A stretch of DNA of 64,000 bases, from contig DKVL01000012.1 of the NCBI GenBank assembly GCA_002491195.1, positions 1-64,000 on the forward strand, given 5' to 3'. The translations under genes and the position numbers were made by a program. Each line of letters starts with the position of its first letter. Position 1 is the first letter of the stretch. Below the pieces are notes generated by a model. That model saw nothing but the letters and a program-made list of their open reading frames with translations. It was not told the DNA's origin and did no database searches. The stretch is from Lachnospiraceae bacterium UBA7179 (lineage in GTDB: Bacteria > Bacillota > Clostridia > Lachnospirales > Lachnospiraceae). Below, in pieces: positions 40,411 through 49,310 of the stretch.

Positions 40411-40491
40411 AAAGATTTTCTAAGCGGGCAAAAGACACCCGCTAAGAAAATCTAAGTTTCACACCGAAGAACGCAAAGGGCAGCGTTCTTC
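40405..40491 (+). repeat. Two strong hairpins inside the por operon
   Basis: Hairpin 1: outer GTGTGAAA / TTTCACAC (40405-40412, 40457-40464) and inner AGATTTTCT-A-AGCGGG / CCCGCT-A-AGAAAATCT (40413-40428, 40438-40453), including the porG stop codon. Hairpin 2: GAAGAACGC / GCGTTCTTC (40466-40474, 40483-40491). No T-run follows either. They may stabilise or split the transcript between porG and porDAB. The rest of the 145-bp gap shows only the porD ribosome binding site. Confidence 0.8.
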
Positions 40492-40555
40492 ACAGGTTGG
40501 TTGTGCCGCTGATAGAGGCATGATGGGAAGTTTTTCTAGTTAGGAGAGATTGAAT

Positions 40556-40864
40556 ATGGCAAGTGAGAAAATATATGATAGAATTAATGAACAGAGCCCC
40601 TGGCAGGATATCACGGAGGGCAATAAAATCTTTGAGGCGGCTACTTCCAAGGATTTCTGTACAGGTGAGTGGAGGACAGCGACGCCTGTGTGGAGCCAGG
40701 AAAAGTGTAAGCAGTGTCTTCTGTGCACGCCAGTGTGTCCGGATTCATCGATTCCAGTGACAGCAGGTAAGAGAGCGGATTTTGACTATGATCATTGTAA
40801 AGGCTGTGGCATCTGTGCCAAGGTTTGTCCGTTTGGTGCGATCAGTATGAGGGAGGGGAAATAA
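40556..40864 (+). CDS. porD: 2-oxoacid:ferredoxin oxidoreductase delta subunit (ferredoxin)
   Basis: A 102-residue ferredoxin-type subunit that carries electrons out of the enzyme. Two 4Fe-4S sites are complete: C51-C54-C57-C61 (CKQCLLCTPVC) and C81-C84-C87-C91 (CKGCGICAKVC). The N-terminal 45 residues are an extension typical of PorD, with WSQEKC just before the first cluster. The ATG at 40556 is preferred to the in-frame TTG at 40550 because of AGGAG spacing. The stop codon and the porA ATG are adjacent, so expression is coupled. Confidence 0.95.
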   Translation: MASEKIYDRINEQSPWQDITEGNKIFEAATSKDFCTGEWRTATPVWSQEKCKQCLLCTPVCPDSSIPVTAGKRADFDYDHCKGCGICAKVCPFGAISMREGK

Positions 40865-42067
40865 ATGGCAATCAGAGAACGTTTATCAGGAAATGAGGCG
40901 GTGGCTTATGCGATCAAACAGATTAATCCGGATGTGATGCCGGCTTTCCCGATCACACCGTCCACAGAGATTCCACAGTATGTGGCAAATTATATCGCAA
41001 ACGGTGAGATTGACACAGAGTTCATTCCCGTTGAGAGTGAACACAGTGCCATGAGTGCGACGGTTGGCGCATCGGCGGCGGGCGCAAGGGCTGTGACGGC
41101 GACTTCTTCATGCGGTATGGCATTGATGTGGGAGGAACTCTATGTAGCGGCTTCCAACAGACTGCCGATCGTGCTTGCGCTGGTTAACAGAGCGCTGTCA
41201 GGACCGATCAATATCAATGCGGATCACTCGGACAGCATGGGGGCAAGGGATTCTGGATGGATACAGATCTATGCAGAGTCCAACCAGGAAGTGTACGACA
41301 ATTATATACAGGCGTTTCCAATCGCGGAGGACAAACGGGTTCATCTACCGGTCATGGTGTGTCAGGACGGGTTTATCACAAGCCATGGCGTGGAGAATAT
41401 CCTGTTGGTTGAGGATGACAAGGTAAAGCGTTTCGTTGGCGGGTACGAACCAGAGCATTATCTTCTGAATGCAGCGGAGACAATGGCGCTGGGACCTTAT
41501 GCAGTTTCAAACTACTATATGGAAACAAAGCGCGCACAACGGCAGGCGATGATCAACGCGCGCGAGGTAATCCTGGAGGTTGCTGACAGATTCGAGAAAA
41601 TGACAGGGCGCAGGTACCGTTTCTTTGAGGAATACCAGATGGAGGACGCCGAATATGCAGTTGTGATCATCGGCTCTGCTGCAGGTACCTGTAAAGCGGC
41701 AGTCGATGAGATCAGGAATGCAACTGGTAAAAAGGTAGGACTCATCAAGATCAGGGTATTTAGACCGTTTCCGGAGGCGGAAATCGCGCATGCACTCGCG
41801 AAAGTAAAAGCAGTAGCAATCCTGGACAGGAGCGAAATGTTTGCAGCTACAAGCGGTCCCCTTGGCGCGGAGGTGCGCGCGGCGATGTATCAGGCGCACT
41901 GCACTGCGGATGTGGTGAATTATTTTTATGGTCTTGGCGGCAGAGATATCACAGTGTCCGATTTTAAGGCTGTCTATGACAAGCTGGAAACGCTGGCTCG
42001 GACACATATCGTGACAGATCTATATGAGTACATAGGCTTGCGCAGCACGCAGTCGGAGGAGGTCTAG
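40865..42067 (+). CDS. porA: 2-oxoacid:ferredoxin oxidoreductase alpha subunit
   Basis: A 400-residue alpha subunit holding the pyrimidine-binding domain for thiamine diphosphate and the domain II part. Motifs are AFPITPSTEI (27-36), the catalytic Glu region VESEHSAM (about 57-64) and HSDSMGARDSGWIQ (about 118-131). The C-terminal domain begins near 255 (AEYAVVIIGSAAGT) and has GLIKIRVFRPFP. It matches PorA more than VorB or KorA in these stretches, which favours pyruvate, though this is not proof. It follows porD without a gap, and porB starts 6 bp after its stop. Confidence 0.93.
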   Translation: MAIRERLSGNEAVAYAIKQINPDVMPAFPITPSTEIPQYVANYIANGEIDTEFIPVESEHSAMSATVGASAAGARAVTATSSCGMALMWEELYVAASNRLPIVLALVNRALSGPININADHSDSMGARDSGWIQIYAESNQEVYDNYIQAFPIAEDKRVHLPVMVCQDGFITSHGVENILLVEDDKVKRFVGGYEPEHYLLNAAETMALGPYAVSNYYMETKRAQRQAMINAREVILEVADRFEKMTGRRYRFFEEYQMEDAEYAVVIIGSAAGTCKAAVDEIRNATGKKVGLIKIRVFRPFPEAEIAHALAKVKAVAILDRSEMFAATSGPLGAEVRAAMYQAHCTADVVNYFYGLGGRDITVSDFKAVYDKLETLARTHIVTDLYEYIGLRSTQSEEV

Positions 42068-42073
42068 GAGAAC

Positions 42074-43012
42074 ATGGAAAAGACAACATACAATTTCAAA
42101 GAGGTTATGAGCAAACCGGAACGTCTTGCTCCGGGACATCGGATGTGTGCTGGCTGCGGCGGTACGATTACGGTGCGTACAGTACTTCGGGCGCTTGAGG
42201 AGGGCGATAAGGCAGTGATTGGCAACGCTACAGGCTGTCTCGAGGTGTCTTCCTTCATGTATCCCTATACAGCTTACGAGGACAGCTATATCCACAATGC
42301 ATTTGAGAATGCAGGTGCTACGCTTTCCGGTGTGGAGACAGCGTATCATGTGCTCAGGAAAAAAGGCAAAATCAAGGAGAATTATAAATTTATCACGTTC
42401 GGCGGCGATGGCGGCACCTATGATATTGGGTTTCAATCACTGTCAGGCGCTATGGAGCGCGGACATGACATGGTGTATGTGTGCTATGACAATGGCGCCT
42501 ATATGAACACAGGAACTCAGCGCTCGTCGGCGACACCGCAGTATGCGGACACGACGACGACACCTGCCGGAAAGGTATCCGCCGGCAAAGTCCAGGTCAG
42601 AAAAGATCTCGCGGCAATCATGGCGGAGCATCATATTCCGTATGTGGGACAGAGTACGTTTACATCGAATTTCAAAGATTTGTATACAAAGGCACAGAAA
42701 GCGATCTATACGCCAGGCCCGGCGTTCCTGAATGTGATGTCGCCTTGTCCAAGGGGATGGGGATATGAGCCGAGCGAGATGATGAATATCTGTAAATTGG
42801 CAGTTGACACCTGTTACTGGCCGATGTTTGAGGTGATCGAGGGCAGATGGATCCTGAACTATGAACCGAAGAACAAACTGCCGATCGAGGATTTTTTGAG
42901 ACCGCAGAGACGTTTTAAACATTTATTCAAGAAAGAGAATGAGGAGCTGATCGGAAAGTTTCAGGAGGAAATTGATAAGCAGTGGGAAGAAATCAAAAAT
43001 AAGTGCAGTTAA
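42074..43012 (+). CDS. porB: 2-oxoacid:ferredoxin oxidoreductase beta subunit
   Basis: A 312-residue beta subunit that binds thiamine diphosphate and the proximal 4Fe-4S cluster. RMCAGCGG (C25, C28) gives the first two cluster Cys, with a further Cys in NATGC (near 55). The TPP-binding motif is GGDGGTYDIG and then CYDNGAYMNTG. SPCPRGW (near 220) carries the distal Cys. The C-terminus is helical and charged. It closes the por operon and is followed directly by a 21-bp-stem terminator. Together with PorG, PorD and PorA it gives the complete heterotetramer. Confidence 0.95.
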   Translation: MEKTTYNFKEVMSKPERLAPGHRMCAGCGGTITVRTVLRALEEGDKAVIGNATGCLEVSSFMYPYTAYEDSYIHNAFENAGATLSGVETAYHVLRKKGKIKENYKFITFGGDGGTYDIGFQSLSGAMERGHDMVYVCYDNGAYMNTGTQRSSATPQYADTTTTPAGKVSAGKVQVRKDLAAIMAEHHIPYVGQSTFTSNFKDLYTKAQKAIYTPGPAFLNVMSPCPRGWGYEPSEMMNICKLAVDTCYWPMFEVIEGRWILNYEPKNKLPIEDFLRPQRRFKHLFKKENEELIGKFQEEIDKQWEEIKNKCS

Positions 43013-43060
43013 AAAATTGAGTGCCGACATACTGTTTTGGTATGTCGGCACTCAATTTTT
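43012..43060. terminator. Bidirectional terminator, porB and convergent gene
   Basis: A perfect 21-bp stem (43012-43032 with 43040-43060), with an A-run on the left and a T-run on the right. It lies between porB (plus) and the gene ending at 43063 (minus), and serves both. Confidence 0.95.
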
Positions 43061-43062
43061 AT

Positions 43063-43596
43063 CTACCCGACTGCCTGTGCAAATTTTAAATCAGCCTGTT
43101 TGCGCATTTCATCGATTTCAGCCTGCTTGCGTGCTTCATCCTCAGCAGCCTCGCGTAGAAGCCGCTCATAGATCTCATTGGCTTCGCGGATAATTTCGTC
43201 CTGTTCGGGCGGAAGAGTAACACTGTTATCGGAAGCGCCTGCAAGGAGCGAGTCTATCGAACTCTGGTTGCTTGAGGCATTTAGAATCGCATCAAGTGCA
43301 GCCTGCGTGTCCTCGTCGACAGGCTTTTGTCCATATAATCCTGAGTAGGAACCGGTGGCCGCATTGTATGCGGAGTCGTCAGGATTGTCGTCTTGCTGGT
43401 CAGACATAGAATCCTCCAGGGCAAGCTGCTGGGCTTGTTTTTCTGCTTCGATTGCCTCGAGCCGAAGCGCTTCGTCCTTTTCTGCTTGGGAAGGCCAGAT
43501 TCTGACAGTCTCAGGATTATATTCCACTAACCACCATTTGATAACGCGCGGATAGTATTTTTTTAAAAAATAAGCTGTGGCTGGATCCATTATCAT
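43063..43596 (-). CDS. Charged, Ala/Gln/Glu-rich hypothetical protein
   Basis: A 178-residue hydrophilic protein. The likely start is the ATG at 43596 (MIMDPATAYF) or at 43590; both have only a weak AGATGG site, and the upstream open frame is AT-rich, low-complexity sequence. An N-terminal conserved-looking part (FLKKYYPRVIKWWLVEYNPETVRIWPSQ) is followed by a long coiled-coil-like region (about 38-65), a Ser/Asn/Asp-rich middle and a second charged helix (about 135-175). There is no signal peptide or enzyme motif. I do not recognise the family. It shares a terminator with porB. Confidence 0.55.
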   Translation of the reverse strand: MIMDPATAYFLKKYYPRVIKWWLVEYNPETVRIWPSQAEKDEALRLEAIEAEKQAQQLALEDSMSDQQDDNPDDSAYNAATGSYSGLYGQKPVDEDTQAALDAILNASSNQSSIDSLLAGASDNSVTLPPEQDEIIREANEIYERLLREAAEDEARKQAEIDEMRKQADLKFAQAVG

Positions 43597-43755
43597 AACA
43601 CCATCTTTCGCAATAAATACTATACTTATTGTATCACATATTTTATAATATCGGTAGAATAAAAATGAAAATTTATCGAATTGATTTAAAAAATGTGAAA
43701 TTGCCATGAAATTCCTAAAACAGCAATAAAAAAAGTTATAAAAGTATAAACTAAA

Positions 43756-43783
43756 TTGACAAAATAAAAAATGGTGTTATAGT
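43756..43783 (+). promoter_or_regulatory. Sigma-A promoter of clpB
   Basis: TTGACA (43756-43761), a 16-bp spacer and TATAGT (43778-43783), 63 bp before the clpB ATG. No CIRCE element and no CtsR-type repeat was seen here. Confidence 0.7.
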
Positions 43784-43846
43784 AGATATAGAACAGATAA
43801 AACAAAAGGAAAATAGGATCAGAAATGATATGAGAGGAGGATCATT

Positions 43847-46450
43847 ATGAATATACAAAAATTTACACAAAAGTCGATCGAAGCAGTCAATCAGTGTGAA
43901 AAACTGGCAATGGAGTACGGAAATCAGGAGCTGGAGCAGGAGCATCTGCTCTATGCGCTTCTGACGATTGAAGACAGCCTGATCTTGAAACTCGTTGAGA
44001 AGATGGAGATCAATAAGGACTATTTTCTCGATAGGGCAAAGAAGGCGCTGGAGAAGCGTGTCAAAGTGCAGGGCGGACAGCCGTATGTGGGGCAGTATCT
44101 CAACAAAGTGCTGATCAGCGCTGAGGATGAAGCAAAGCGTATGGGTGACGAGTATGTCTCTGTAGAGCATCTCTTTCTTTCTATGATCCAGAACCCGAAC
44201 AAAGAAATCAAAGAGATCTTTCGGGAGTATGGTATCACGAGAGAACGTTTCCTGAAGGCGCTCTCAGAGGTGAGAGGTAATCAGCGGGTGACAAGCGACA
44301 ACCCGGAGGCAACTTATGATACGTTGGAAAAATACGGTCAGGACCTCGTGGAGAAGGCGAGAAACCAGAAACTGGATCCTGTGATTGGCAGGGACAATGA
44401 GATCCGCAATATTATCCGGATCCTGTCGAGAAAGACGAAGAACAATCCGGTGCTCATCGGGGAACCCGGCGTCGGCAAGACTGCTGTTGTCGAGGGGCTT
44501 GCACAGCGGATCGTGCGCGGAGATGTACCGCAGGGGTTGAAGGACAAAAAGATTTTTTCACTGGATATGGGTGCACTGGTTGCCGGTGCAAAATACAGAG
44601 GAGAGTTTGAGGAACGTCTGAAGGCGGTGCTTGAGGATGTCAAGAACAGCGACGGGCAGATTATTCTCTTTATCGATGAACTGCATACCATTGTAGGCGC
44701 TGGCAAGACAGAGGGAGCGATGGATGCCGGAAATATGTTAAAGCCCATGCTTGCAAGGGGGGAACTACACTGTATTGGTGCTACAACCCTGGATGAGTAC
44801 AGGCAGTATATTGAGAAAGATCCGGCATTGGAGCGCCGTTTCCAGCCAGTTATGGTGTCAGAACCGACAGTAGAGGATACAATCAGTATTTTGCGCGGTT
44901 TGAAAGAGCGCTATGAGGTGTTCCATGGTGTCAAGATCATGGACAATGCCCTTGTGAGTGCGGCGGTGCTCTCCAACCGTTATATTACAGACCGGTTTCT
45001 GCCAGATAAGGCGATCGACCTTGTGGATGAGGCATGTGCCATGATCAAGACAGAGCTTGATTCACTGCCTGCGGAACTCGATGAACTGCAGAGGAAGATC
45101 ATGCAGATGGAGATTGAGGTGGCAGCACTGAAAAAGGAGGAAGACCGGCTAAGCGCAGAGAGGCTGACGGCACTGCAGGCGGAACTTGCCGAGCAGAAGG
45201 CGGAATTCGATAACCGCAAGGCGCAGTGGGACAATGAGAAGGCCTGTGTGGAGCGGTTGTCAAAGCTGCGTGAGGATATCGAGGAGATGAACAATCAGAT
45301 CCAGATCGCGCAGCGGGAAGGAAATCTCGAGAAAGCAGCAGAACTAAGTTATGGAAAACTCCCAGAACTTAGAAAACAATTGGAAATGGAGGAAGAGACG
45401 GTCAATGCCAGGGAGATGTCCCTGGTGCATGAGAGTGTCTCGGATGATGAGATTGCAAAGATCATATCGCGATGGACAGGAATCCCGGTGGCAAAACTCA
45501 ATGAGAGTGAGCGGAACAAGACTTTGCATCTGGACGAGGAGCTCCATAAGCGTGTGATTGGGCAGGACGAGGGTGTCACGAAGGTGACAGAAGCGATCAT
45601 CCGCTCGAAGGCCGGAATCAAGGATCCCGATAAGCCGATTGGATCGTTCCTGTTCTTAGGACCGACCGGCGTTGGCAAGACAGAGCTCGCCAAGGCGCTT
45701 GCAGCATCGCTCTTTGACGATGAGTCCAATATGGTGCGGATTGATATGAGTGAGTATATGGAGAAACATTCTGTGTCAAGGCTGATCGGAGCGCCTCCGG
45801 GATATGTGGGCTATGACGAGGGAGGACAGCTGACAGAGGCAGTGCGCAGGAAACCGTACAGCGTTGTACTGTTTGATGAGGTCGAAAAGGCACATCCGGA
45901 CGTATTCAATATTTTGCTGCAGGTGTTGGATGATGGACGGATTACAGATTCACAGGGCAGGACAGTGGATTTCAAGAATACGATCTTGATCATGACATCC
46001 AATATCGGTGCGCAGTATCTGCTCGATGGTATTGACAGCAAGGGTGAGATCGAGCAGTCGGCGCAGGATCTGGTCATGGGAGAACTTAGAGCGCATTTCA
46101 GACCGGAGTTTTTGAACCGGTTAGATGAGACTATTTTATTCAAACCGCTCACAAAGGATCATATTGGCGGTATCATCAGTCTGATATTGGATGATATCAA
46201 CAGGCGGCTTGTTGATAAGGAACTGCAGATCGAGCTGTCTGACCGCGCACAGCATTTCATTGTCGAGAATGGGTATGATCCAGTATATGGCGCGAGACCG
46301 CTCAAACGATATATTCAAAAGTATGTCGAGACACTGGCAGCCAAATTGATACTCGCAGATCAGGTGAAAGTGGGAGATACGATCCTGATCGACCTGGACA
46401 GTACAGAGACTGAACTTGTGGCAGTTACAAAAGAATCCTATCACATATAA
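43847..46450 (+). CDS. clpB: ATP-dependent disaggregase ClpB
   Basis: Rescues aggregated proteins together with DnaK. It has 867 residues: N-domain (1-145), AAA1 with Walker A GEPGVGKT (205-212), a coiled-coil M-domain (about 405-530), AAA2 with a second Walker A GPTGVGKT (near 605) and a C-terminal D2 domain. The pore loops GAKYRGEFE and APPGYVGYDEG are present. The long M-domain and lack of the IGF/L ClpP-binding loop separate it from ClpA and ClpC. It is monocistronic with a promoter and a 20-bp-stem terminator. Confidence 0.96.
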   Translation: MNIQKFTQKSIEAVNQCEKLAMEYGNQELEQEHLLYALLTIEDSLILKLVEKMEINKDYFLDRAKKALEKRVKVQGGQPYVGQYLNKVLISAEDEAKRMGDEYVSVEHLFLSMIQNPNKEIKEIFREYGITRERFLKALSEVRGNQRVTSDNPEATYDTLEKYGQDLVEKARNQKLDPVIGRDNEIRNIIRILSRKTKNNPVLIGEPGVGKTAVVEGLAQRIVRGDVPQGLKDKKIFSLDMGALVAGAKYRGEFEERLKAVLEDVKNSDGQIILFIDELHTIVGAGKTEGAMDAGNMLKPMLARGELHCIGATTLDEYRQYIEKDPALERRFQPVMVSEPTVEDTISILRGLKERYEVFHGVKIMDNALVSAAVLSNRYITDRFLPDKAIDLVDEACAMIKTELDSLPAELDELQRKIMQMEIEVAALKKEEDRLSAERLTALQAELAEQKAEFDNRKAQWDNEKACVERLSKLREDIEEMNNQIQIAQREGNLEKAAELSYGKLPELRKQLEMEEETVNAREMSLVHESVSDDEIAKIISRWTGIPVAKLNESERNKTLHLDEELHKRVIGQDEGVTKVTEAIIRSKAGIKDPDKPIGSFLFLGPTGVGKTELAKALAASLFDDESNMVRIDMSEYMEKHSVSRLIGAPPGYVGYDEGGQLTEAVRRKPYSVVLFDEVEKAHPDVFNILLQVLDDGRITDSQGRTVDFKNTILIMTSNIGAQYLLDGIDSKGEIEQSAQDLVMGELRAHFRPEFLNRLDETILFKPLTKDHIGGIISLILDDINRRLVDKELQIELSDRAQHFIVENGYDPVYGARPLKRYIQKYVETLAAKLILADQVKVGDTILIDLDSTETELVAVTKESYHI

Positions 46451-46453
46451 TAT

Positions 46454-46499
46454 AGAAGACATAAACAGGAGGCAGATGCGCCTCCTGTTTATGTCTTCT
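46454..46499. terminator. Bidirectional terminator after clpB
   Basis: A perfect 20-bp stem (46454-46473 with 46480-46499) and a 6-base loop, between clpB (plus) and the SGNH gene (minus). T-rich sequence follows on the plus side. Confidence 0.9.
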
Positions 46500-46512
46500 G
46501 TTATGTTTTTTA

Positions 46513-47502
46513 TTATGTTTCTGCTGTCGTTGTTGGATTCGTTATGATTGCGTGCTGAAGCAGGAAATCTTTCCAGATCGGATAGTATTGTGCCTTGACA
46601 TGTACCTGATCCCATGTATAATCCGATACAAGAGCTCCGTCTTCACACAGACTGCTCTCGTTGATATCTATATAAAAGATATCCTTCTGGTTTGCAAGCG
46701 TTGCGATTAAGTCGTTTCGTGCAGCGATGTTTTCGTTGGTGATGCTGTCGCCGTCGTTTGATTTTTTCTGGGTTACAAACAGATTTCCCTGGATAAAGAT
46801 CAAGGCCTCTGGCTGAAGTCTTCGGATATCCATCACCACATCGCGATAACGCTCATAAAAACTTTCCGGTGTTCCGGTGCCACATTCATTGATGCCAACC
46901 ATCAGATAGATTTTGCCAAACTGTTTTTCAGCGAGCACATCATGAATAGAGGTTTTGGCATCCTCATAGGTGATTTTAGGTTTTTCATAGTCGTAGATTG
47001 AGAGTGATGTCTTGCACAGGAAAGTTGCATTCTCAATTCCGGCATACTGGCTGATTCCAACGGTGCGGGAGTCGCCGATAAAGCAGGCATCGGCAAAATA
47101 ATCATCGGTCGCCGTCGTAAACTCATAAACTTCGGGTTCTTCCTGCAGGGCCACAGCCTGTTCAGCAGTGGACAGCCCAGAGAGAACGCCGGAAAATGCC
47201 GGCTGCGTTGCCTCTTCTGATGTTTCTGTCGGATATTCGGAAAGCTCGGCTGGCAGGTCGCTTGACATGACACTGAGGTTATCGACAGCGTAACCGGAAT
47301 GAAAACTAAAGAGGTCTGTCATGTATAGTTTGTCGTGGATTCCCCGCATAGCGGTTGCAAGAGGGGGGGTTGATATGGTATATAAGTTTTCAGTGTGATA
47401 GTACCGGATATTCCAATAGCATCCGAGAACACTGAACAGAACTGTCGATACTACAAGCAAAATAAGCAATGAATAATACTTTTTTCTATTGATTTCTCTC
47501 AT
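46513..47502 (-). CDS. Membrane-anchored SGNH/GDSL hydrolase-type protein
   Basis: A 329-residue protein with one N-terminal membrane helix (about 10-30) and an outer SGNH domain (about 130-325). Block I is FIGDSRTVG (S145), an Asn/Gly block appears as MVGINECGTG, and the last block is WDQVHV near the end. The 31-125 linker is Ser/Thr/Glu-rich. The ATG at 47502 is preferred (AAAGG upstream) over a TTG at 47547 that would overlap the previous gene. It is co-transcribed with the MBOAT protein. Such pairs add acetyl or other acyl groups to wall or capsule polymers, with the SGNH partner taking the acyl group outside. Confidence 0.85.
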   Translation of the reverse strand: MREINRKKYYSLLILLVVSTVLFSVLGCYWNIRYYHTENLYTISTPPLATAMRGIHDKLYMTDLFSFHSGYAVDNLSVMSSDLPAELSEYPTETSEEATQPAFSGVLSGLSTAEQAVALQEEPEVYEFTTATDDYFADACFIGDSRTVGISQYAGIENATFLCKTSLSIYDYEKPKITYEDAKTSIHDVLAEKQFGKIYLMVGINECGTGTPESFYERYRDVVMDIRRLQPEALIFIQGNLFVTQKKSNDGDSITNENIAARNDLIATLANQKDIFYIDINESSLCEDGALVSDYTWDQVHVKAQYYPIWKDFLLQHAIITNPTTTAET

Positions 47503-47543
47503 ATCGTAAATAAGCCTTTCTAACTTTCTAAAAAGAAGTTGTC

Positions 47544-48977
47544 TCAATATCTGAAATACAGGAACGGATTATTTAGTCCAATGGATAAATAATACACAGA
47601 CCACCAGAAAAGAATAAATGCCACAACAATACCAAAAAAGTGATTGCGAATTTTGGAGAAAAGCTTTTCTGGGTAATTCGTAGCAAAAATCACACATGCA
47701 ATGAGCAGCGGCGCGTAATCAGCTGCAAGTCTTACAAAGTCTGAGAGGTCAAAAATATTCCCTGCCTTTTCTGTGTTCAAAATCAGAAAAGGAAACAAGC
47801 GGTTCAGATAGACACCAAGTTCCTGAAAATCGCTGATTGCAAAAATAGTCCAGCTGACAAGGATATAAAAAATCATATAGGTATGTGATAAGATTTTCGC
47901 AAAGATATTGTCAGCGTTGAGCCATTTTAATGTTATATTTTTCTCTATGATCTGCAGCACAAAGATGAAAAGTCCCCACAGGATAAAGTTCCATGCAGCG
48001 CCGTGCCAGAAGCCAGTGAGAAGCCAGACAACCAGCAGATTGAATACGGTCCGCGCCTTTCCCCTGCGGTTGCCGCCGAGCGGGATATATACATATTCCC
48101 GGAACCATGCACCGAGCGTGATATGCCATCTGCGCCAGAAATCCGTGACACTGCGTGCCATATAGGGATGACGAAAGTTTGCAGGCATATCAAAGCCAAG
48201 CATTTCCCCAAGTCCGACAGCCATCAGGGAATATCCGCAGAAGTCAAAATAAAGCTGCATGGAGTAGGCGAAGGCACCAAGCCACGCAAGCGGCGTGGAG
48301 ATACTTTCGTAACCGATGGTACAGACTTCATTCCACAAAGTACCAATGCGGTTTGCAATAATAACCTTATATCCCAGTCCGAGGATAAAAGTTTTCAGGC
48401 CGTTGTCAAAGCCATAGATCGAGATCGTTCGTTCCTTCAATGCATCGCGGATATTAGAATAGACAACAATCGGCCCCGCGATCAACTGGGGAAACATACA
48501 TAAGTATGCGCCGAGATTGATAAAGGACCGGTCAGCCTTTGTTTTTCCTAGATATACGTCAATCACATAGGAAGCGATCTGGAAGGTATAGAAGCTGATT
48601 CCCAGAGGCAGTGTAATGTTCAGGGTGTAAAACCGCCATGGAATATGCACAAGCCTCAAAGCGGCATTGATATTTTCTATAAAAAAATTGGTATATTTAA
48701 AAAACAATAAAAAACCGAAATTGTAGAGCAGTGACAGAATCAACAATAATTTCCGCTCAAAATCCCTGCCCTCAAACCGTTCCATGCCTCTTCCAATGAA
48801 AAAATTGACGGTAATGGAACAGAGGATCAGAAAAAGGTAGGAGGGCTCGCCAAAGCTGTAGAAGACCAGACTTCCCAGAAAAAGAAGCAGATTCCGGCTC
48901 CTGGCGGGAAATATATAATACAAAATCAAAAAGACCGGTAAAAAAACAAAAATAAATAAAAGGCTGCTGAAAACCAT
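47544..48977 (-). CDS. MBOAT family O-acyltransferase (AlgI/DltB-like)
   Basis: A 477-residue polytopic protein with about 10-11 membrane helices. The family core RSVTDFWRRWHITLGAWF (275-292) is followed by VYIPLGGNR and TGFWHGAAWN (321-330), which carries the catalytic His (H325). It moves acyl groups from the cytosol across the membrane to an outer acceptor. The length suits the AlgI/PatA branch rather than DltB. GGGGGAA lies before the ATG. It precedes the SGNH gene on the minus strand, forming a two-gene O-acylation unit. The polymer modified is unknown. Confidence 0.92.
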   Translation of the reverse strand: MVFSSLLFIFVFLPVFLILYYIFPARSRNLLLFLGSLVFYSFGEPSYLFLILCSITVNFFIGRGMERFEGRDFERKLLLILSLLYNFGFLLFFKYTNFFIENINAALRLVHIPWRFYTLNITLPLGISFYTFQIASYVIDVYLGKTKADRSFINLGAYLCMFPQLIAGPIVVYSNIRDALKERTISIYGFDNGLKTFILGLGYKVIIANRIGTLWNEVCTIGYESISTPLAWLGAFAYSMQLYFDFCGYSLMAVGLGEMLGFDMPANFRHPYMARSVTDFWRRWHITLGAWFREYVYIPLGGNRRGKARTVFNLLVVWLLTGFWHGAAWNFILWGLFIFVLQIIEKNITLKWLNADNIFAKILSHTYMIFYILVSWTIFAISDFQELGVYLNRLFPFLILNTEKAGNIFDLSDFVRLAADYAPLLIACVIFATNYPEKLFSKIRNHFFGIVVAFILFWWSVYYLSIGLNNPFLYFRY

Positions 48978-49023
48978 GATATTCCCCCATTAATCATGAT
49001 ATAAAAAATCTATATAAAGTGTA

Positions 49024-49049
49024 AGATACCTGCTGTGGCGCAGGTATCT
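49024..49049 (+). repeat. Hairpin in the 333-bp gap 48978-49310
   Basis: A perfect 10-bp stem AGATACCTGC / GCAGGTATCT (49024-49033, 49040-49049). It lies between the divergent MBOAT and PrsA-like genes. The rest of the gap is AT-rich, with no convincing gene; a 60-codon frame at 49106-49288 has no ribosome binding site. Confidence 0.55.
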
Positions 49050-49310
49050 ACAGTGAATGCGCATTATGTAGCTGCAAACACTATTATAGCAAAAATAATC
49101 GAATAATGCCATATAATTATTTGATTTTTTTGTACAAACAATATAGTCAATTCTTTAAAAAATCTAGCAGTTTGGACATCTTAGGAACTTGGTGTGCTAC
49201 CCTTAAATATATGTTACATGGGACAAAATATGTTTGGATGTTTTTAGAAATCTTATTGCGGCGGATGAAAAAAACTGTTACATTATAGTAAAAAGTTCAT
49301 GGAGGCAGGT

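Noticed and set aside
49106..49288. A 60-codon plus-strand frame in the gap before the PrsA-like gene
   Set aside because: No ribosome binding site, AT-rich, and no recognisable composition of a real small protein.
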